Positions 45,226 to 58,267 of a DNA stretch of 64,000 nucleotides are shown here, piece after piece (within the stretch, counting starts at the first letter, position 1; every line of letters starts with the position of its first letter). A program made the position numbers and the translations under genes. Source of the DNA: Gibbula magus. Lineage: Eukaryota > Mollusca > Gastropoda > Trochida > Trochidae. The notes under the pieces are model-generated. The model was not told the DNA's origin. It was given only the letters and a program-made list of their open reading frames with translations, and did not search any database. The DNA is taken from contig OW388292.1 in the NCBI GenBank assembly GCA_936450465.1, positions 30,082,368-30,146,367 of the forward strand, given 5' to 3'.

Positions 45226-47017
45226 AAGTTGTATTAGTTTTTAACATGAGGCTCATTATATGCAACGACTCACAAGATCCTAGTAAAGGGTAAATACCAT
45301 CCTGTAGTATGTGCTTAAATTTCTTGTTTTGGCCAGTCATTTAACTATAACTAGTACATGCAGATAGACGTTACCATGACTGCTATTTTCTCGTGTCACT
45401 CAACACGCTCGTTGCAGTTTGTCACTTCGACATTGAGCTGTCTGCTAATACGTTTTGGATCAAAGCCTTCAAATTGTCAGTAATCACAAGGGTAAGTGAA
45501 CGAAGGCGGAACTAATGTTGACAGAGTACGTTTTTATAAACGGCCTGGTCGCCTGTCGGCGGTGGCAGGTAAAATGAAGATGAATTGTGACCTAGGTTGA
45601 TCATTAACACCATTCAGCTTTTATTGAGACATGTAGTCCGCTGAACCTTAATGTGGAATAAATATGTTGCATGTGTTTGCCTTCCATTACATTCACTTGG
45701 TAAATTCATATTAGCAACTGTCACTAGGAGAAATTTTGAAACAGAGGTACATTTACTTCATGTCTCAAGAAGCCAACTAAGCTTAATTGGAAATTTTGAC
45801 TAAGTATCTTTTTTTATATTTGTGAAGAACATGCATTTTAAAAAATCGTCATTTTGGAATCTCCTAAAATAGACGAGAAAGACGTATTACCTTTATGAAG
45901 TCCAAGATCATCAATTATGTATAACTTTTATTGATTATTTAAGTTAAATAACCAAAATATTTCGAAAAAGCAATTTCACTTGGACGGAAATAGAAATAAA
46001 AGTATGATACTCTGATGTACTCAAACTCTGATGTATGAAATTGCCGGTACCTTAACAAACTATGAGCCAAAATCAACATTCCTAATATACTTCCTCCGGA
46101 AGCAGTAATTCGTTTAACAATTTACAATTTTTTTGCAGTTAAGTGGACAAAGTAAGAACATTGTTGCAAAGTTGTTTTACACAAAAGTTGTCTAGTAGGA
46201 AAGTAGACAACGTATCAGAAAAAGAGTATGTGATGTGACAGAAACATTATCTAACAGTTAAACAAAGCAGATTTCATTTCATTCACAAATTAGCATTCAT
46301 AAAATTCTGTGTCCAAGAACAAATATTATTACACTCAGAATGAAATTCAATATTCGCTGTTGTAATATGAGTAATTCAATTCTTTTCAAGAGAACTAATG
46401 AAACTTTAGTAACTTCATTGTAACAAACTTTCGCTAGTTACAGTAATGCTCCTTAAATTTTTGGAAAAAGACAAATTAGAAGAAAAAGTTGTACACTGGC
46501 GATATCCGGTCTGTATTAGTGTAATGACACCTATAAATCACAGAGAAGTGTTAGATTAACGATATACAAAAGATACCAGATTGATTAAAAAAACCCTTTT
46601 AAATAACCTTTTTGTCACTTATTGTCAATAATTGTTGGAAAAGAGGAGGACATTTCAAGAACAAGTTACTTCCATATTGTGCATGATAAAAGATGTCCTG
46701 ATGAGTGAAAATCAACTCGTTAACAACAATTATGTTTTCGTCCTTTGAAACCTAATGTTTATCGCGTAGTTTCAGCAAAGAAACAATATTTATTTTGAGT
46801 AAAACGAAACAGTACCATTGAACATGAACATTTTTTGGAGGAAATGAGCCATAAAATATCCTATCTCTATACGGTCTAAATGTAGGGGAGTGAAACACCA
46901 ATTCTTCTGCATGTGTATGTATATTACGTTTGCTCTTTTCTTGTGTCCTTTACCATTACTGTATATCGATTACTTGGTTTGAAAAGAATGATGCAAGTTG
47001 ATAAGATATAAGATCTT
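45226..47017. other. AT-rich non-coding stretch including duplicated segment C
   Basis: At 45465-45600 a segment with CAGTAATCACAAGGGTAAGT, TTTTTATAAACGG and GGCAGGTAAAATGAAGATGA recurs in diverged form at 55840-55955 and 61840-61950. No gene is supported elsewhere. Confidence 0.55.
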
Positions 47018-47028
47018 ACATTTAATGA

Positions 47029-47328
47029 GTTAGCGCGTTCGGCTTCGGATCAAGAGGTCCGTGGTTCGAATCCCGCCAAGGGCACGGCAACTTTGTCTGC
47101 AGTAGAGAACCGTTCTACACGCAGTATGGTTTGGGTGCAATGCTACACTGAATTTCAGCGAAGTACCACCCATGGTTTGCTAGTTCCAGCCGTTGCTCGC
47201 AGGTTTCACCGCAAAGCATAGCCACATGGCGATGCGGGCTTTCTCCCTGCCATAATACTAGCAGCCGCGATATAAGTGAAATACTCTTGAAAGCGGCGTT
47301 AAACACCAACTCACTCACTCACTCACTC
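47029..47328 (+). mobile_element. SINE, slightly 5'-truncated
   Basis: It lies between exact 11-bp duplications ACATTTAATGA (47018-47028 and 47329-47339). The first 16 or so bases of the tRNA-like head are missing. The B box GGTTCGAATCC is intact at about 47063. It ends AAGCGGCGTTAAACACCAAC with ACTC repeats, the clearest match to the LINE tail. Confidence 0.9.
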
Positions 47329-47339
47329 ACATTTAATGA

Positions 47340-48698
47340 ATGGTATAATCTTGAAGGATACAAACGTGCTTTCATGTTTTTAATTTGAACAATTTGAACA
47401 AAATGCATGATAGTTATAATCTAAAAACGTGGTTCAAATTGATACACAATAAAATGTTTTGAAAGTAGAAGTGTTCAAAGAGTAAGACGTGTTAAGTCTA
47501 GTGTAAAGAATGTGAAACATGGTATTTTCTGATTTTAATCAAATTAAATTGAATTCCTTTCTTCGTTGACATGCATGCAAGGGGAAACTGGAAAGTGCAT
47601 GGTATTCGTTTTAAATTCTTTGGTTTGAAAAATATCTAATTTTAGCATACACATCTGTTCACGTCCTCAACGTTAATTAGATGGTGTTGTATTAATGGTC
47701 CATCTCGACATACCAACCATGCTTTGTTATTGGTGTTAGCATTACCTCTGTTATGGCTGAGATACGTCAATGATGTGTTTTGTTTGCGATAACTATTTTA
47801 AAGGATGAAATAATGACAAAACAATTATTATTATTATCGATAATCCCCATGCATGAAGTCTTTGGAAAATTGAGTAGAAGTTTAAGTATAATTTACAAAA
47901 TCAAGTAAATTTGGATATGGAGAAATTGTTTCTTGAAATAAAACATTTCGTGACAAACACCAGACAGAACTGAAGTTGTAACATTGTGAATATAAACCCC
48001 TGATAAGTGATACTAGTTGATGTTGGTATGAAACATGTCAAGGAATGTAAATTTACAGAGGGTTCAGTGTACACAGATGTGTGTTCAATATACTTGCTAT
48101 TACTATCTCCATATATTCACCTATATCAAACTTTTACACATTTTAACCTGTATATGAAGGAACTTATTAATTATTAAGTGTGATTTAGTAACGACATCAG
48201 GAGATCAATGTAATCATCATACTTACATGTATGCGTTTAATTTGGATCAATTATCAATGGACTGATAACAGTATTTTCAGAAAAGAATATAGTTAGAAAT
48301 ATTATGTTAGTTCATGTTAAGCTTGGCTTGGATATTCGGATTAAGAAATGATTGGAACACAAAATTGTAATAGATTTCATTTTGTCCGAAAAGAACTGCA
48401 TGATAACAAAAAACGCACTCTAAATAAAGTTGCTCATTTGATACGTATGTGTACATTGGTACATATATTTGCCGAATTTGTTTATTAAATAAAAGAAAGC
48501 ATTTTATTGTTCTTCCGCATATCTCTCAAATGTTAAGTAAGTGCAAAGCTCATTATCAGTGAATCGTGTTTACATTAACTGTGTTTGTGGGGATTTTCTG
48601 GTGTTTTTGCTGGGATGTGAACGGTTTCGATATAGCTCTTGCATTCATTCTTGAACGTTAACACTATTTGTTTCTGCGATTGCACTAAACGTTTCAAG
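47340..48698. other. AT-rich non-coding stretch
   Basis: Nothing supported. Confidence 0.5.
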
Positions 48699-48990
48699 GT
48701 GTATAGAGATGTTATGCTTATATGTGCAGATAACATGGCAGTCGTAAATGCTCTGTTATCGGGCTACATAAAAGTAAGATAGGTTATGTAGATATTTGTT
48801 ATAAATTGCAGCTAAATGTTCATGTAAAGAAAACAAAAGTTATGTTTTTTTTAGAAAAGCTGGACAGCTTAGGAACTATGAGAAGTTTTGTTAACGGAGG
48901 TCGGTTGGATTTTGTTAGTACATTAACTTATAAATATCTCGGGATACACATTTCATGTTTATGGTATGGTGACTTAGCTCGGGTTCATGA
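48699..48990 (+). pseudogene. LINE reverse transcriptase relic
   Basis: One frame gives VYRDVMLICADNMAVVNALL, where ADN stands for the catalytic ADD motif. After stops and a frame change, LNVHVKKTKVMFFLEK and NGGRLDFVSTLTYKYLGIHI follow. These are RT palm motifs C to E of non-LTR elements. It is old and short, and the clade cannot be assigned. Confidence 0.6.
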
Positions 48991-49040
48991 TAATGTGATG
49001 ATACTTTGCATCTTGGGAGAACTACACCTACTTGACTAGC

Positions 49041-49715
49041 TCGGGGTGGGCTGGGTAGGCATTCGCTTGATGTTTATTAGTATGTCAATATTATCGAATA
49101 ATTAGTAAGCTTATTGCAATAACATCCGATTATCCGATCCGATCCAATCCATCCGATAACACTTGGTAAAAAAACAATAAATCAATCTATTCTAATACAA
49201 ATGTTAAATCTCATAAAAATGTTAAATAATCAACAAACACTTCTTTTATCTTAAGTGAAGTAAGATGTATTTGTAGGAGAATGTCCGAAAACTGGACATT
49301 AGTTTTGCACGTTGACCATAAATGCAGTCTGATTTACATGCACACTATTTGTACCATTGTCATCCCTCACCTGACGACTCGGGAGACACTGATGTAAATA
49401 TGGTACATCAGACTGCAGTACCCTCGAGAAAAGCATACAGATTTTTTTGTCAATCAATAGATCTAAATATATCAAATATTCCATAAGAAGATGAAATACT
49501 AATCTTAGTCATTATTCATATTTTCAAAGTTTTGATTCATTCAAAACCATAAAATGAGACATTTCCCTTTAGAATTCATCTGAAAAAAAAAATCCCATTT
49601 GCCACATCCTGTTCATCATTGTGCATATTGAAGGGGGTAATCTTAAATTGTTTCACTAAATGTATTTTATACACACGATTAGCTGATGAAAAAGCAGTTA
49701 TTGTACATCCGCCAT
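49041..49715. other. AT-rich non-coding stretch
   Basis: Nothing supported. Confidence 0.5.
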
Positions 49716-50165
49716 ACACCAATGTAGTTGTACAATATGAGAAATGGGATTTCTGTACAGTTCTTGTCTTCAGTGAAGCACTCTTATCAGCACATTCAGG
49801 TTTATTTTGGATTGGTCTGCGTCGATACATCAAGAATCGAATAAACCACTCTCACAATCTCCTCAAGTCAACTGAAGCAACTTCTTTCTAGTATAAAGAG
49901 ACCTGTGAGAGGTTATGTCAATTCGTTACTCATGTTCGTTATGTCCAAATTGTTCTCATAAAACCCTACAAAATTAATAGATATTCCGATATTAAAAAAT
50001 ACGGTAAAGAGCAGGTGTACACACTTGACACTCACTAATGTGAAATGATAATCATTTACGTTTCTTTCAGTGCCCGAAGAAACGTTCCATATATCATACT
50101 GACAGGCATAGTGATAGATCGCCTCTAGGAACTTATAACATCACCTGCTAAATAGCAATTTAAGT
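49716..50165. repeat. duplicated block, copy D
   Basis: It is a counterpart of 40381-41215 without the LINE insertion: AATGTAGTTGTACAATATGA, AATCTCCTCAAGTCAACTGA and GATAGATCGCCTCTAGGAAC occur in the same order. Confidence 0.7.
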
Positions 50166-52296
50166 TGTAATGTATCATTATTTAATAGCAGCTTTTCGGC
50201 AATTTGAACATACTTATTTTCACATGCTCTCAGTTTTCCCTAAGGTTATTTTCTGAACAAGAACGTTGATATATTAGTTGATCGCGTGTAAAAAGTAAAT
50301 AATAACTTTAGACTTGAAGACGCCAAAGTTCAATAACTCATGTCAAATCAGTTGTATAATCTCACATTATTTATTTCTAAATCATTAAATGACGAAAATC
50401 GTTTAAAAGAATTATATTTATAGATGGATGATGGATGATGTTAATCCATGTTAAAATGAAATTAAATCAACATGATGCTCGTTTTATGTCAATGAATAGT
50501 AGACCATAGTTTTCAATGAATAATATGCTGAGAATCGATGTTCAATATTCAAGGTTCAAAATTCAACTCCATGACTTGGATACATCAGAATACATAAATA
50601 TGTAAAGAATGATTCATTTCGTGTCATTTCGAATCTACATGAACATTTGGATGGCTCCGGGATTGACTTCTGATTACCTGTCAATGAATCCTTCTGCAGG
50701 GTTATGAGCAAAATGTGAAACATGAACCATTGTCAAAGGTGTAATAAGAAAATTCCAGCTATTATAGTTATCTAAAATTAAATGAGTATCACTTTTGATG
50801 TTTTATCTACTATGGTATTTTAACATGATTTTATTATGTTGATTAAATGATTTTCAAACTTCCATCATTACTCGATAAAAAACAGACAATACAAGGAGCC
50901 ACGAAAATAGTTCCCAGATTCGCAGTTTCAAAAAGTATTTTTCCATCGAGACATAGCTGTCAGCATTCACCAATTATGTGCATGGAAGCAATATTCACAC
51001 TTATAGGAGAAGGTCTTAATCGTTTTGACATTTTTGTAGAATAGTTGAATCACTAACTATATGTTCATTCAGTATCAATCAGTGGTCATTGTTTCGTTTT
51101 GCTAAACTCCAATGCAATGTATGTCATTCAAATCTATGTTATAATGCAAGAGGTTAATTCTTTGTTTGGAACCTGTCAGGTTCATATTGTGTGTGTTAGA
51201 TAATTTAACTCAAGTCAAATGAATCAAACACCATTTCATGAAAAAGTGTCCAACACCAGATCAGATAACAGGCTTTCATATTAAATTCATGGAGCAAATT
51301 ATCAACTTGTAAATTGTTTGGCAGCTTTTTTAAAAATTAATATTGTTATAAACGAAAATATATATAAATATCTATTCTGCAAATGTAACGTTTTATTTTC
51401 TGTAATTACTTGTGATAAACATAAAGGAACAGCTATATTGTTTACCTCATGGTTTTTTTAAAATGAGCATCCTGCAAAATATAATTACATGAACTTTACT
51501 TAAACTGTTTAAATCGGGAAAACAGCTTTTCACGTTTTTTCCTTGCAACTGCAGGAAATACATGTACATGTATTATCCAATCTATAATCTCAAAAAACAT
51601 CTCATATTATAGTGGTATAAAGAAAATATTGTTTTGTCTAAGATAACACATTTTGAAGACAGGTCCGACCGCTTCTGCTGAGGAACATGTTCTTACTTTA
51701 CTTAAGTTAAAAACTTGACCTTAAAAGGGTTCTCAGAAGGATGTCAGCAATTAAGTGATAAGAAATACTATATAATAACATAATAAGAAATCAATTTTGA
51801 TAACAAGAAATACTTGCAATTGTCTAAACCACAAAGATCCCTTATTTTCATGTTTTAAAATCTTTTTGACAAGTTATTTAATCTGCCATACTTGCCATGC
51901 TAGATAATGCAGTGTCTGTTTTAGAGGATGTCCACAGCTAAAGCTCAACTGATAACCAGGTTAGTCAGAAATAAGTGAGCAATAAAAGGATAAACAGGTA
52001 TCATATTGTGAAATCAATGTGGAAAACAATAAGTACTTGTAATCAAACAAAACCTCAATTATATTATATCAAAATCCTTTAAGTTTGTTGGCAAGCTATT
52101 TAAGTTGCAATATTTTCCATGCTAGAAAGAGAATCTCAACCAAGTGTCTTCTGATATCAAAAATATCAACACGAGTTGATACAAGTTACAAGGCTTTGCT
52201 TACTTTTATCAACGAGTTTTGATATATTTGATATCAGAAGACACGAGGGTGAGATTCTATTTATCATCCAAAATCATTCTTACGTGAAAATAGTGT
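50166..52296. other. AT-rich non-coding stretch
   Basis: No gene is supported. A segment at 52150-52290 has an inverted pair around GATATCAGAAGACAC / TGTCTTCTGATATC and resembles 40140-40230. Confidence 0.5.
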
Positions 52297-52309
52297 TCAT
52301 ATCTGAACA

Positions 52310-52618
52310 TTGGGACACTGCACATATCAGGGAAACTTTTTATCCTTCTATTTCAATCAATCAAGTTTTTACTCATTTCGGTGAGCATCGTGTTTTAGAT
52401 TTTTTGAAGGCTATACACCTTATTGACAAATTGTATATTTTAACTTTTCATTATCAGCTTTTATTCAACTTGTGATAATACGCTGATGTTTTTACGGCCT
52501 TCGTGTCGTGTTCTGTTTTTCAATTGCAATTTTTAAATTAGGCAAATAAATTAAATATCTCGCCGCCAATGGCTGCAATACTGCCGAAGCGGCGTTAAAC
52601 AATAACTCACTCACTCAC
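52310..52618 (+). mobile_element. LINE 3' end, 309 bp
   Basis: It is flanked by exact 13-bp duplications TCATATCTGAACA (52297-52309 and 52619-52631). It holds the last codons of the LINE ORF (WDTAHIRETFYPSISINQVF), the 3' UTR and the ACTC tail. It is very similar to the copies at 43919 and 63077. Confidence 0.92.
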
Positions 52619-52631
52619 TCATATCTGAACA

Positions 52632-53710
52632 CATCTCTGCCATTTGACTTCCAGTGCGGCGAGGTCATAGCATTGTGACGTCATCATGATTATGACGTCA
52701 TAGCATTGTGATGTCATTACTTGATGATGTAAAAGCATTGTGATGTCATGTAGTTGACGGTGACAGGGCATTGTGCAAAATCTACTGCCAAAACGATATC
52801 TCCTAGGAGATCATCATTGAAAATCCATACAACTTTTATCCGCTCACCCACATAATACAAAGCATGATTAATACATAATAATATACATGAGTTTTTTTGT
52901 TGTAAATGTAATCTTTTGAGATTCGCTTAGTATTCCCATCAATATTAATTAGATATGCTAAATTTATGTATCACAGCTGAATCGTTATGGGAGCATTACA
53001 TAGAAGTCTATTGAAACAATGTCTTGTTATATATTCCTCTTCGTTTGCGTTATTTAAATATTAATGTAACTCAGAACTGGAGTAGGAAATCGTAAGATCA
53101 AATACCATGAGACAGATTTTATTTGATGCATATATGTACAGAATATTTTCTTGCTGTAGGTTATTTGAACTGTGCAAATAGCGTCAGAGAAGGGTTTAAA
53201 GATGAAACATTTAAAAGAAATGTTGTGTACATACAGAAAGTATTCTTTTATGCAAATATGTAACTGCATTTGATTTCTGTTTGATTTTAACAAATATGTC
53301 TGGATCGAGTCGACATAAATTTACAAAGTAAAGAAGAAAATACCTTAAGCAATGCAGTTTGTTGACTGAGTGGATATAGATTAACAAAATAAAGAAGAAA
53401 ATTACTTTCAGCAATGCTTTTTTGGAGGGATCAATACAAATCCTTCAAATCTCAAACTTATGAACATTGCTACCTTTAGCAGGAAGGCAGAAATTGTCTA
53501 CCATTTGACTCCAGAAGAAGACTTTTACTTATTAGATACATACATGTATGAAATATACCCCTTGCAAGTATTTTGAAACAACAAAGTTTTATTTGAAATT
53601 GTCATCTTTTGAATGGATTTCAATACCAAGAAATTGACTGTGGAAATTATCACTCCTAAAACCAATTCAAATGTCCGTTTACAGATTCTCCTCAGGTACA
53701 ATGTAATATA
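52632..53710. other. AT-rich non-coding stretch
   Basis: Repeated TGACGTCAT/CATTGTGATGTCAT words lie at 52675-52760. A pair of similar TAAAGAAGAAAAT-ACTTT segments occurs near 53325 and 53390. No gene. Confidence 0.5.
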
Positions 53711-53714
53711 TTAA

Positions 53715-54070
53715 AGGGGCAGTAGCACGTTTTTTCGCTAAAACAAGTAAATGAAATGTATTTGAAAAATAATCTCACCAATAGTAAAACACCCTTCTCT
53801 CTTCGGAAAATCAAGTTAAAAATGAGTGTACATGGTTCGTGAAGCAATGGGAATCGTTTTTATAAATCGAAATAATAAAATGTGTTCACAATAAAAAAAA
53901 TGGCCGCCATGCAATTTTTGCTTTATACGCAACACCGTTATTGGCACTACGGTTTGTAATTGGTTTGTGTAATAAGATTGTTTACCCTCAAATATAAATG
54001 ACATAAACTGTCATTATAAATGGGAAATTGGAAAAAATAAAATTGGCAAAAAAAAAGTGCTACTGCCCCT
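53715..54070. mobile_element. TTAA-flanked MITE, 356 bp
   Basis: AGGGGCAGTAGCAC begins at 53715 and its inverse complement GTGCTACTGCCCCT ends at 54070. TTAA lies directly outside at 53711-53714 and 54071-54074. TTAA duplications are typical of piggyBac and Kolobok elements. It contains an AAATGGCCGCCATG palindrome. Non-coding. Confidence 0.88.
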
Positions 54071-54074
54071 TTAA

Positions 54075-56150
54075 GTGTTTGTCTTCTGGTTTAAATTATG
54101 ATAATAAGTAGTGATACGAAATGGACATATTTTCATTAAAACAGCTCATAACTTCGACTTCATGTGAGCGAGTTTGAGTTCTGTTGTTGATGTCTGTGTA
54201 ATGTAATGATTTACAGCACATTTTCTTTGGAATAGACTTTCCAGACGGATTAATTGTTTATCGGCACTTACAAACCTTGCATGAAAAAGTAATGTGAGAT
54301 TAATTCAAAAATCCCCATTACGATTTCAGCAATTAGATACGTTCTAAACTTAGATGTAAGATGAAATGCAGTTCATGATTATGTTAAGAAAAGAGCAGAA
54401 AACCTATTTGTAGTACTTATGTTAATTATATGTATGTATTTGTTATTTTCATTATAAAAAAAAACATTTTCTGCAACTGAAGTAGTCAAAACAGTTTAAT
54501 CATTATTGTTAAGTTTATTTTTAATCTAGGTCCACAAGGGGTCCTCTTATTGTTCTTGCAATATTCAAATTTGTGGTACTTTTTCCAAACGTACTGTCAG
54601 TTGAAGTAGGTTCACATAATTGTTCATGCTGGCATTTCAAACGAATGCAGTCAATCCAACAGCAACCAAAAACACTAAAAATCTAAAGGTAAAAATGGAC
54701 CAAACCAAAGGGTTTTAAAGCTTTCCCTTTCAGTAGCTCTAGGTTTAGACACTCAAGATAATGTGTAACCTCCTTGATCTTTCAAGCAGAGAACGGAACC
54801 TCTTTACAGTCTACTCAAGTCTATTGAAGTTATACCGGTTAAGTAGTGACATACAACTGTCGCTAATAGAATAAGCACAGTTTAGAAATGTTTTAAAACC
54901 ATACCTTCCTGGTTAAATTTAGAAAATGTTTTACTAAAAACGCATTAACTTCACACAGTCAGACATGTTAACAAGGTTCACTGGTAATAAGAAATATTTA
55001 TTATGTAGTCATACCATATGTATTGTCTTCTAAGTAACTCAGTTAACTAAGTTATTATGAACAGTCCGCAGATGATACTTACGAAATTATATCTTCATTA
55101 TTCAGAGTCAGTTATATATTGATATTCATATGTTTTACCTCGACTATTCTGTTACTAACTTTCATGATACAATAAGTTTCTGGATAACAACTTCTTTATT
55201 GTGAGTATATTATATATTTTGGAGTGGTTGTCAGCAGATGCATAAGTTCCTAAAAGTCACAAAGAAGTTGTTATCCAGACATCTTGTACTCTTCGTATGC
55301 ATCCCACTTCAAGGAAAGCCAAATAACTTCAGGATCACCAAAAGTTAAAATATCCACAATTTACATTTTCTGTTTACATGTTATTTCTCTAAAACGCATC
55401 CTCTTTTTCACAATTAAAAACGTAATCCCAAAGTTCAAAATAGATCCCAATAGGTTTGATAACACTATTTCGAATTCCAAAATACATCTGGGAAAGAGAT
55501 ACATGTATCTAGACGTTGATCATCATTAATTACCCGCTCTTTCCCAAAACGCACCCAGTTTACATAACTCTTGTCTTGAAATTTGGTCAAATAAGTCACC
55601 ACGAATTGTCCATTCACGACACGTTGTCTAGAGTTTCACGACCAAATGGCTGTGAACTAATATTAAAACAGTTTAACATTAATTTATGGGACGATTTATT
55701 TTTCAAAAGCTTAGTTAGATAACCATCCATTATAACCGAGGTTGTCATGACCCAAAGTCACATAACTCACTGATCATGGTGTTCCTGTCAACAAGAAATT
55801 GAGTGTATGTTGATCTTGGTTGATTCAATGTCTTTAAATAGCCAGTAATCACACGAGATGGTAAGTAGGTTAGGTTGGGCTAATTTTGAGAAAATACGGA
55901 TTTTATCTACTAATTTTGTCATCTGTCTTCAGCATCAGGCAGGATGAAGATGAATCGGAAGTCACTAAATAATCATTCAAGCTTGATGTACTATAGGCCA
56001 TTTGTCGGATATGGAGGACAAGGTAGGACCCTGGATATAAATGTTCATTGCTGTGAAATTATTAAAATAACTGCTAGTGTTGGTATAAGTTGTAATATAA
56101 TATAAATATCTATATAATATAATATACTTACATATACATACGTAATTATA
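54075..56150. repeat. AT-rich stretch with duplicated block, copy E
   Basis: ACGAATGCAGTCAATCCAAC (54645), CTTGATCTTTCAAGCAGAGA (54770) and CTACTCAAGTCTATTGAAGT (54810) match 35690-35970 and partly 60180-60270. The 55835-55960 part matches 45465-45600. A short TTTCTGGATAACAACTTCTT segment at 55180 also occurs in the Penelope tails. No gene is supported. Confidence 0.55.
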
Positions 56151-56160
56151 TTGTTAAAAC

Positions 56161-56240
<80 letters not shown>

Positions 56241-56248
56241 GTTTTAAC
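56151..56248. repeat. 98-bp palindrome with (TA)n centre
   Basis: The left arm TTGTTAAAACGTGTGT and right arm ACACACGTTTTAACAA are inverted complements around about 65 bases of TA repeat. It could form a cruciform. Confidence 0.85.
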
Positions 56249-58267
56249 AATAGAATTTGTTTTTAATGTATTGAATGTGTATCATAGGTCTTACGGCCGA
56301 ATACCTGTATGTATTGCCATTATGTTTTGTGGATGGTCCATTGAATGCACAGACGTGTGACACCAGTATAAATTCTCTTTCTCTAGCAAAAATATAAGTT
56401 GTAAAGACGATTGTTGTCCCTTTTAACGTGTAAGTGAATAATTACTTTCATTCATTATTACATTCGATGATTAGTTCAATGATTATTCATTGCTTCTGGT
56501 AAATAATTGACTCCCTAAAGCAATATGAAATATATATAGTACCAATAGTAGATTTACATCATATATTGCATTATCTAACTTCAACATCTGGATGTCAAGT
56601 TTGTGCTTTGGTGCGACGTACTGTCAAATTCCTCAAATTAATAAAGATTTAAGGAGGCACATTAATAATCGTTATGTAATTATGTTTCAACTGTGATTTA
56701 AATCGGTTAATTCCAGATTTTGTTCAATCACCATCTATTCTTGTTACAAAGCTATGCTATGCCATTCATCAATTCGAAATCTGGCTAATGACGAGATAAA
56801 GGGTAATGGAAGAAGAGATAGTGTTGCCAATCACTTACAATGTACTTCAACCCAAGAGTGCTCTTCCAGAAACAATAATATCCAAATAAAATTAACTTAA
56901 TTTATTCAAAGTGAAAATTACTAGGTGATTTCAGAATTTGCAAGTAAAAGCTTTTATTATACCACCTAACTCAAGTTTGTCACTGATAAATGCTCAACTT
57001 GTGAACACTAAATCATCACAAGCATGTATTTTGGTCACAAGAATTACGTTCAAAACAAGAAACAACACTGGAAATGCTCAAAGGGACTGTATGTATAAGG
57101 TACTATCTTATGGTCCATTAATGTCATATTCTTGCTACCAGGCACACTGTGTGCACTCAAAGCACTGTACCATGAACAGCATATTAGTTTATCGTGAAAG
57201 TGTGATATGACAACACTTTCACACGTCGAAGCTTCGATATCAACAAAGATTCAAGTTTCCTGCCAATCATCATATAATAAATAGAGGATATCTGTCTGTT
57301 CCATGTTTATCTCATCGTGTGAGGTAAAAATGTATAACTGTTCTACGTCACGAAATGAAATAAACATGGTATTTGTCAAGAATTGACGGATATTCTATTT
57401 ACTATATGATGTTATCCTTGTAATTACGTCCGAAAAGGGTTGTTTTCACGCCGAGCGGTCGCAAGGAACAGCCCGTCACCACAGTAACGTCATAAGTAAA
57501 ATAGCTGCGTCAGTCCATTGTTTTATGACGTCAAATTATATCAGTAGCTGGTCGCGGTGAAAATTTAAGTTATTTTCGCTGTAGATAGACAGTTTATTTC
57601 ACTGATAAATCCCGGTATTCCATTGCCCGTCATATAATAAATACTTTTTCTCTTCACGAATCTGACAGCTGACTTTATTACAAATCTGTACTTTCTTAAC
57701 TCAAAACCAACAGGATTACATAGTTTTTCATTAAACACACACATCAAATCCCTACATATTGACATCGAAGATTTATCAATCCTCTTAAACCCACCAATCA
57801 AATAACTGATTTACATAATCTTCTAATCAATGACGATTTTTAAAACAAAACAACCAAATACGATGTTGATGAAAATCGTAGGACTGGAATTGTTTTTTTA
57901 TTGTCAATTTTTAATTTACAAATCCCCGAGAATAATCCATTCAGGGCAATTCAAGCAGACTCTTAGAGATGAAGATAACTGTTAAACATATATCAGCTTG
58001 GATATGAACCTCAGAATGGTGGCTATAGATCAGTAGATGATTTGAATTAATCAACTGTATTGAACTTTGAACCAAAACTACAATCTCTCTCTTATCCAAA
58101 TTTTGGCTTTATAGTATCAAATAATGCAAAGGATTAGAATTTATCCATTAAGAAAACAATTGACCTTTCGTTACTAGAAACTCTAATGCATGTTAAATGT
58201 TATCAAAGGTTTTATTCCTGTTCCTGTTGGTGAGTACATACCGAAGTGCCTTATGAAAATGGCGAGC
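56249..58267. other. AT-rich non-coding stretch
   Basis: CATATAATAAATA occurs at about 57270 and 57631 as a direct repeat around a less AT-rich segment with GACGTCA words. It may be an inserted element, but this is unproven. No gene is supported. Confidence 0.5.

Noticed and set aside
56045..56360. frames of alternating Tyr-Ile (also near 60278-60846)
   Set aside because: They are translations of TA microsatellites.
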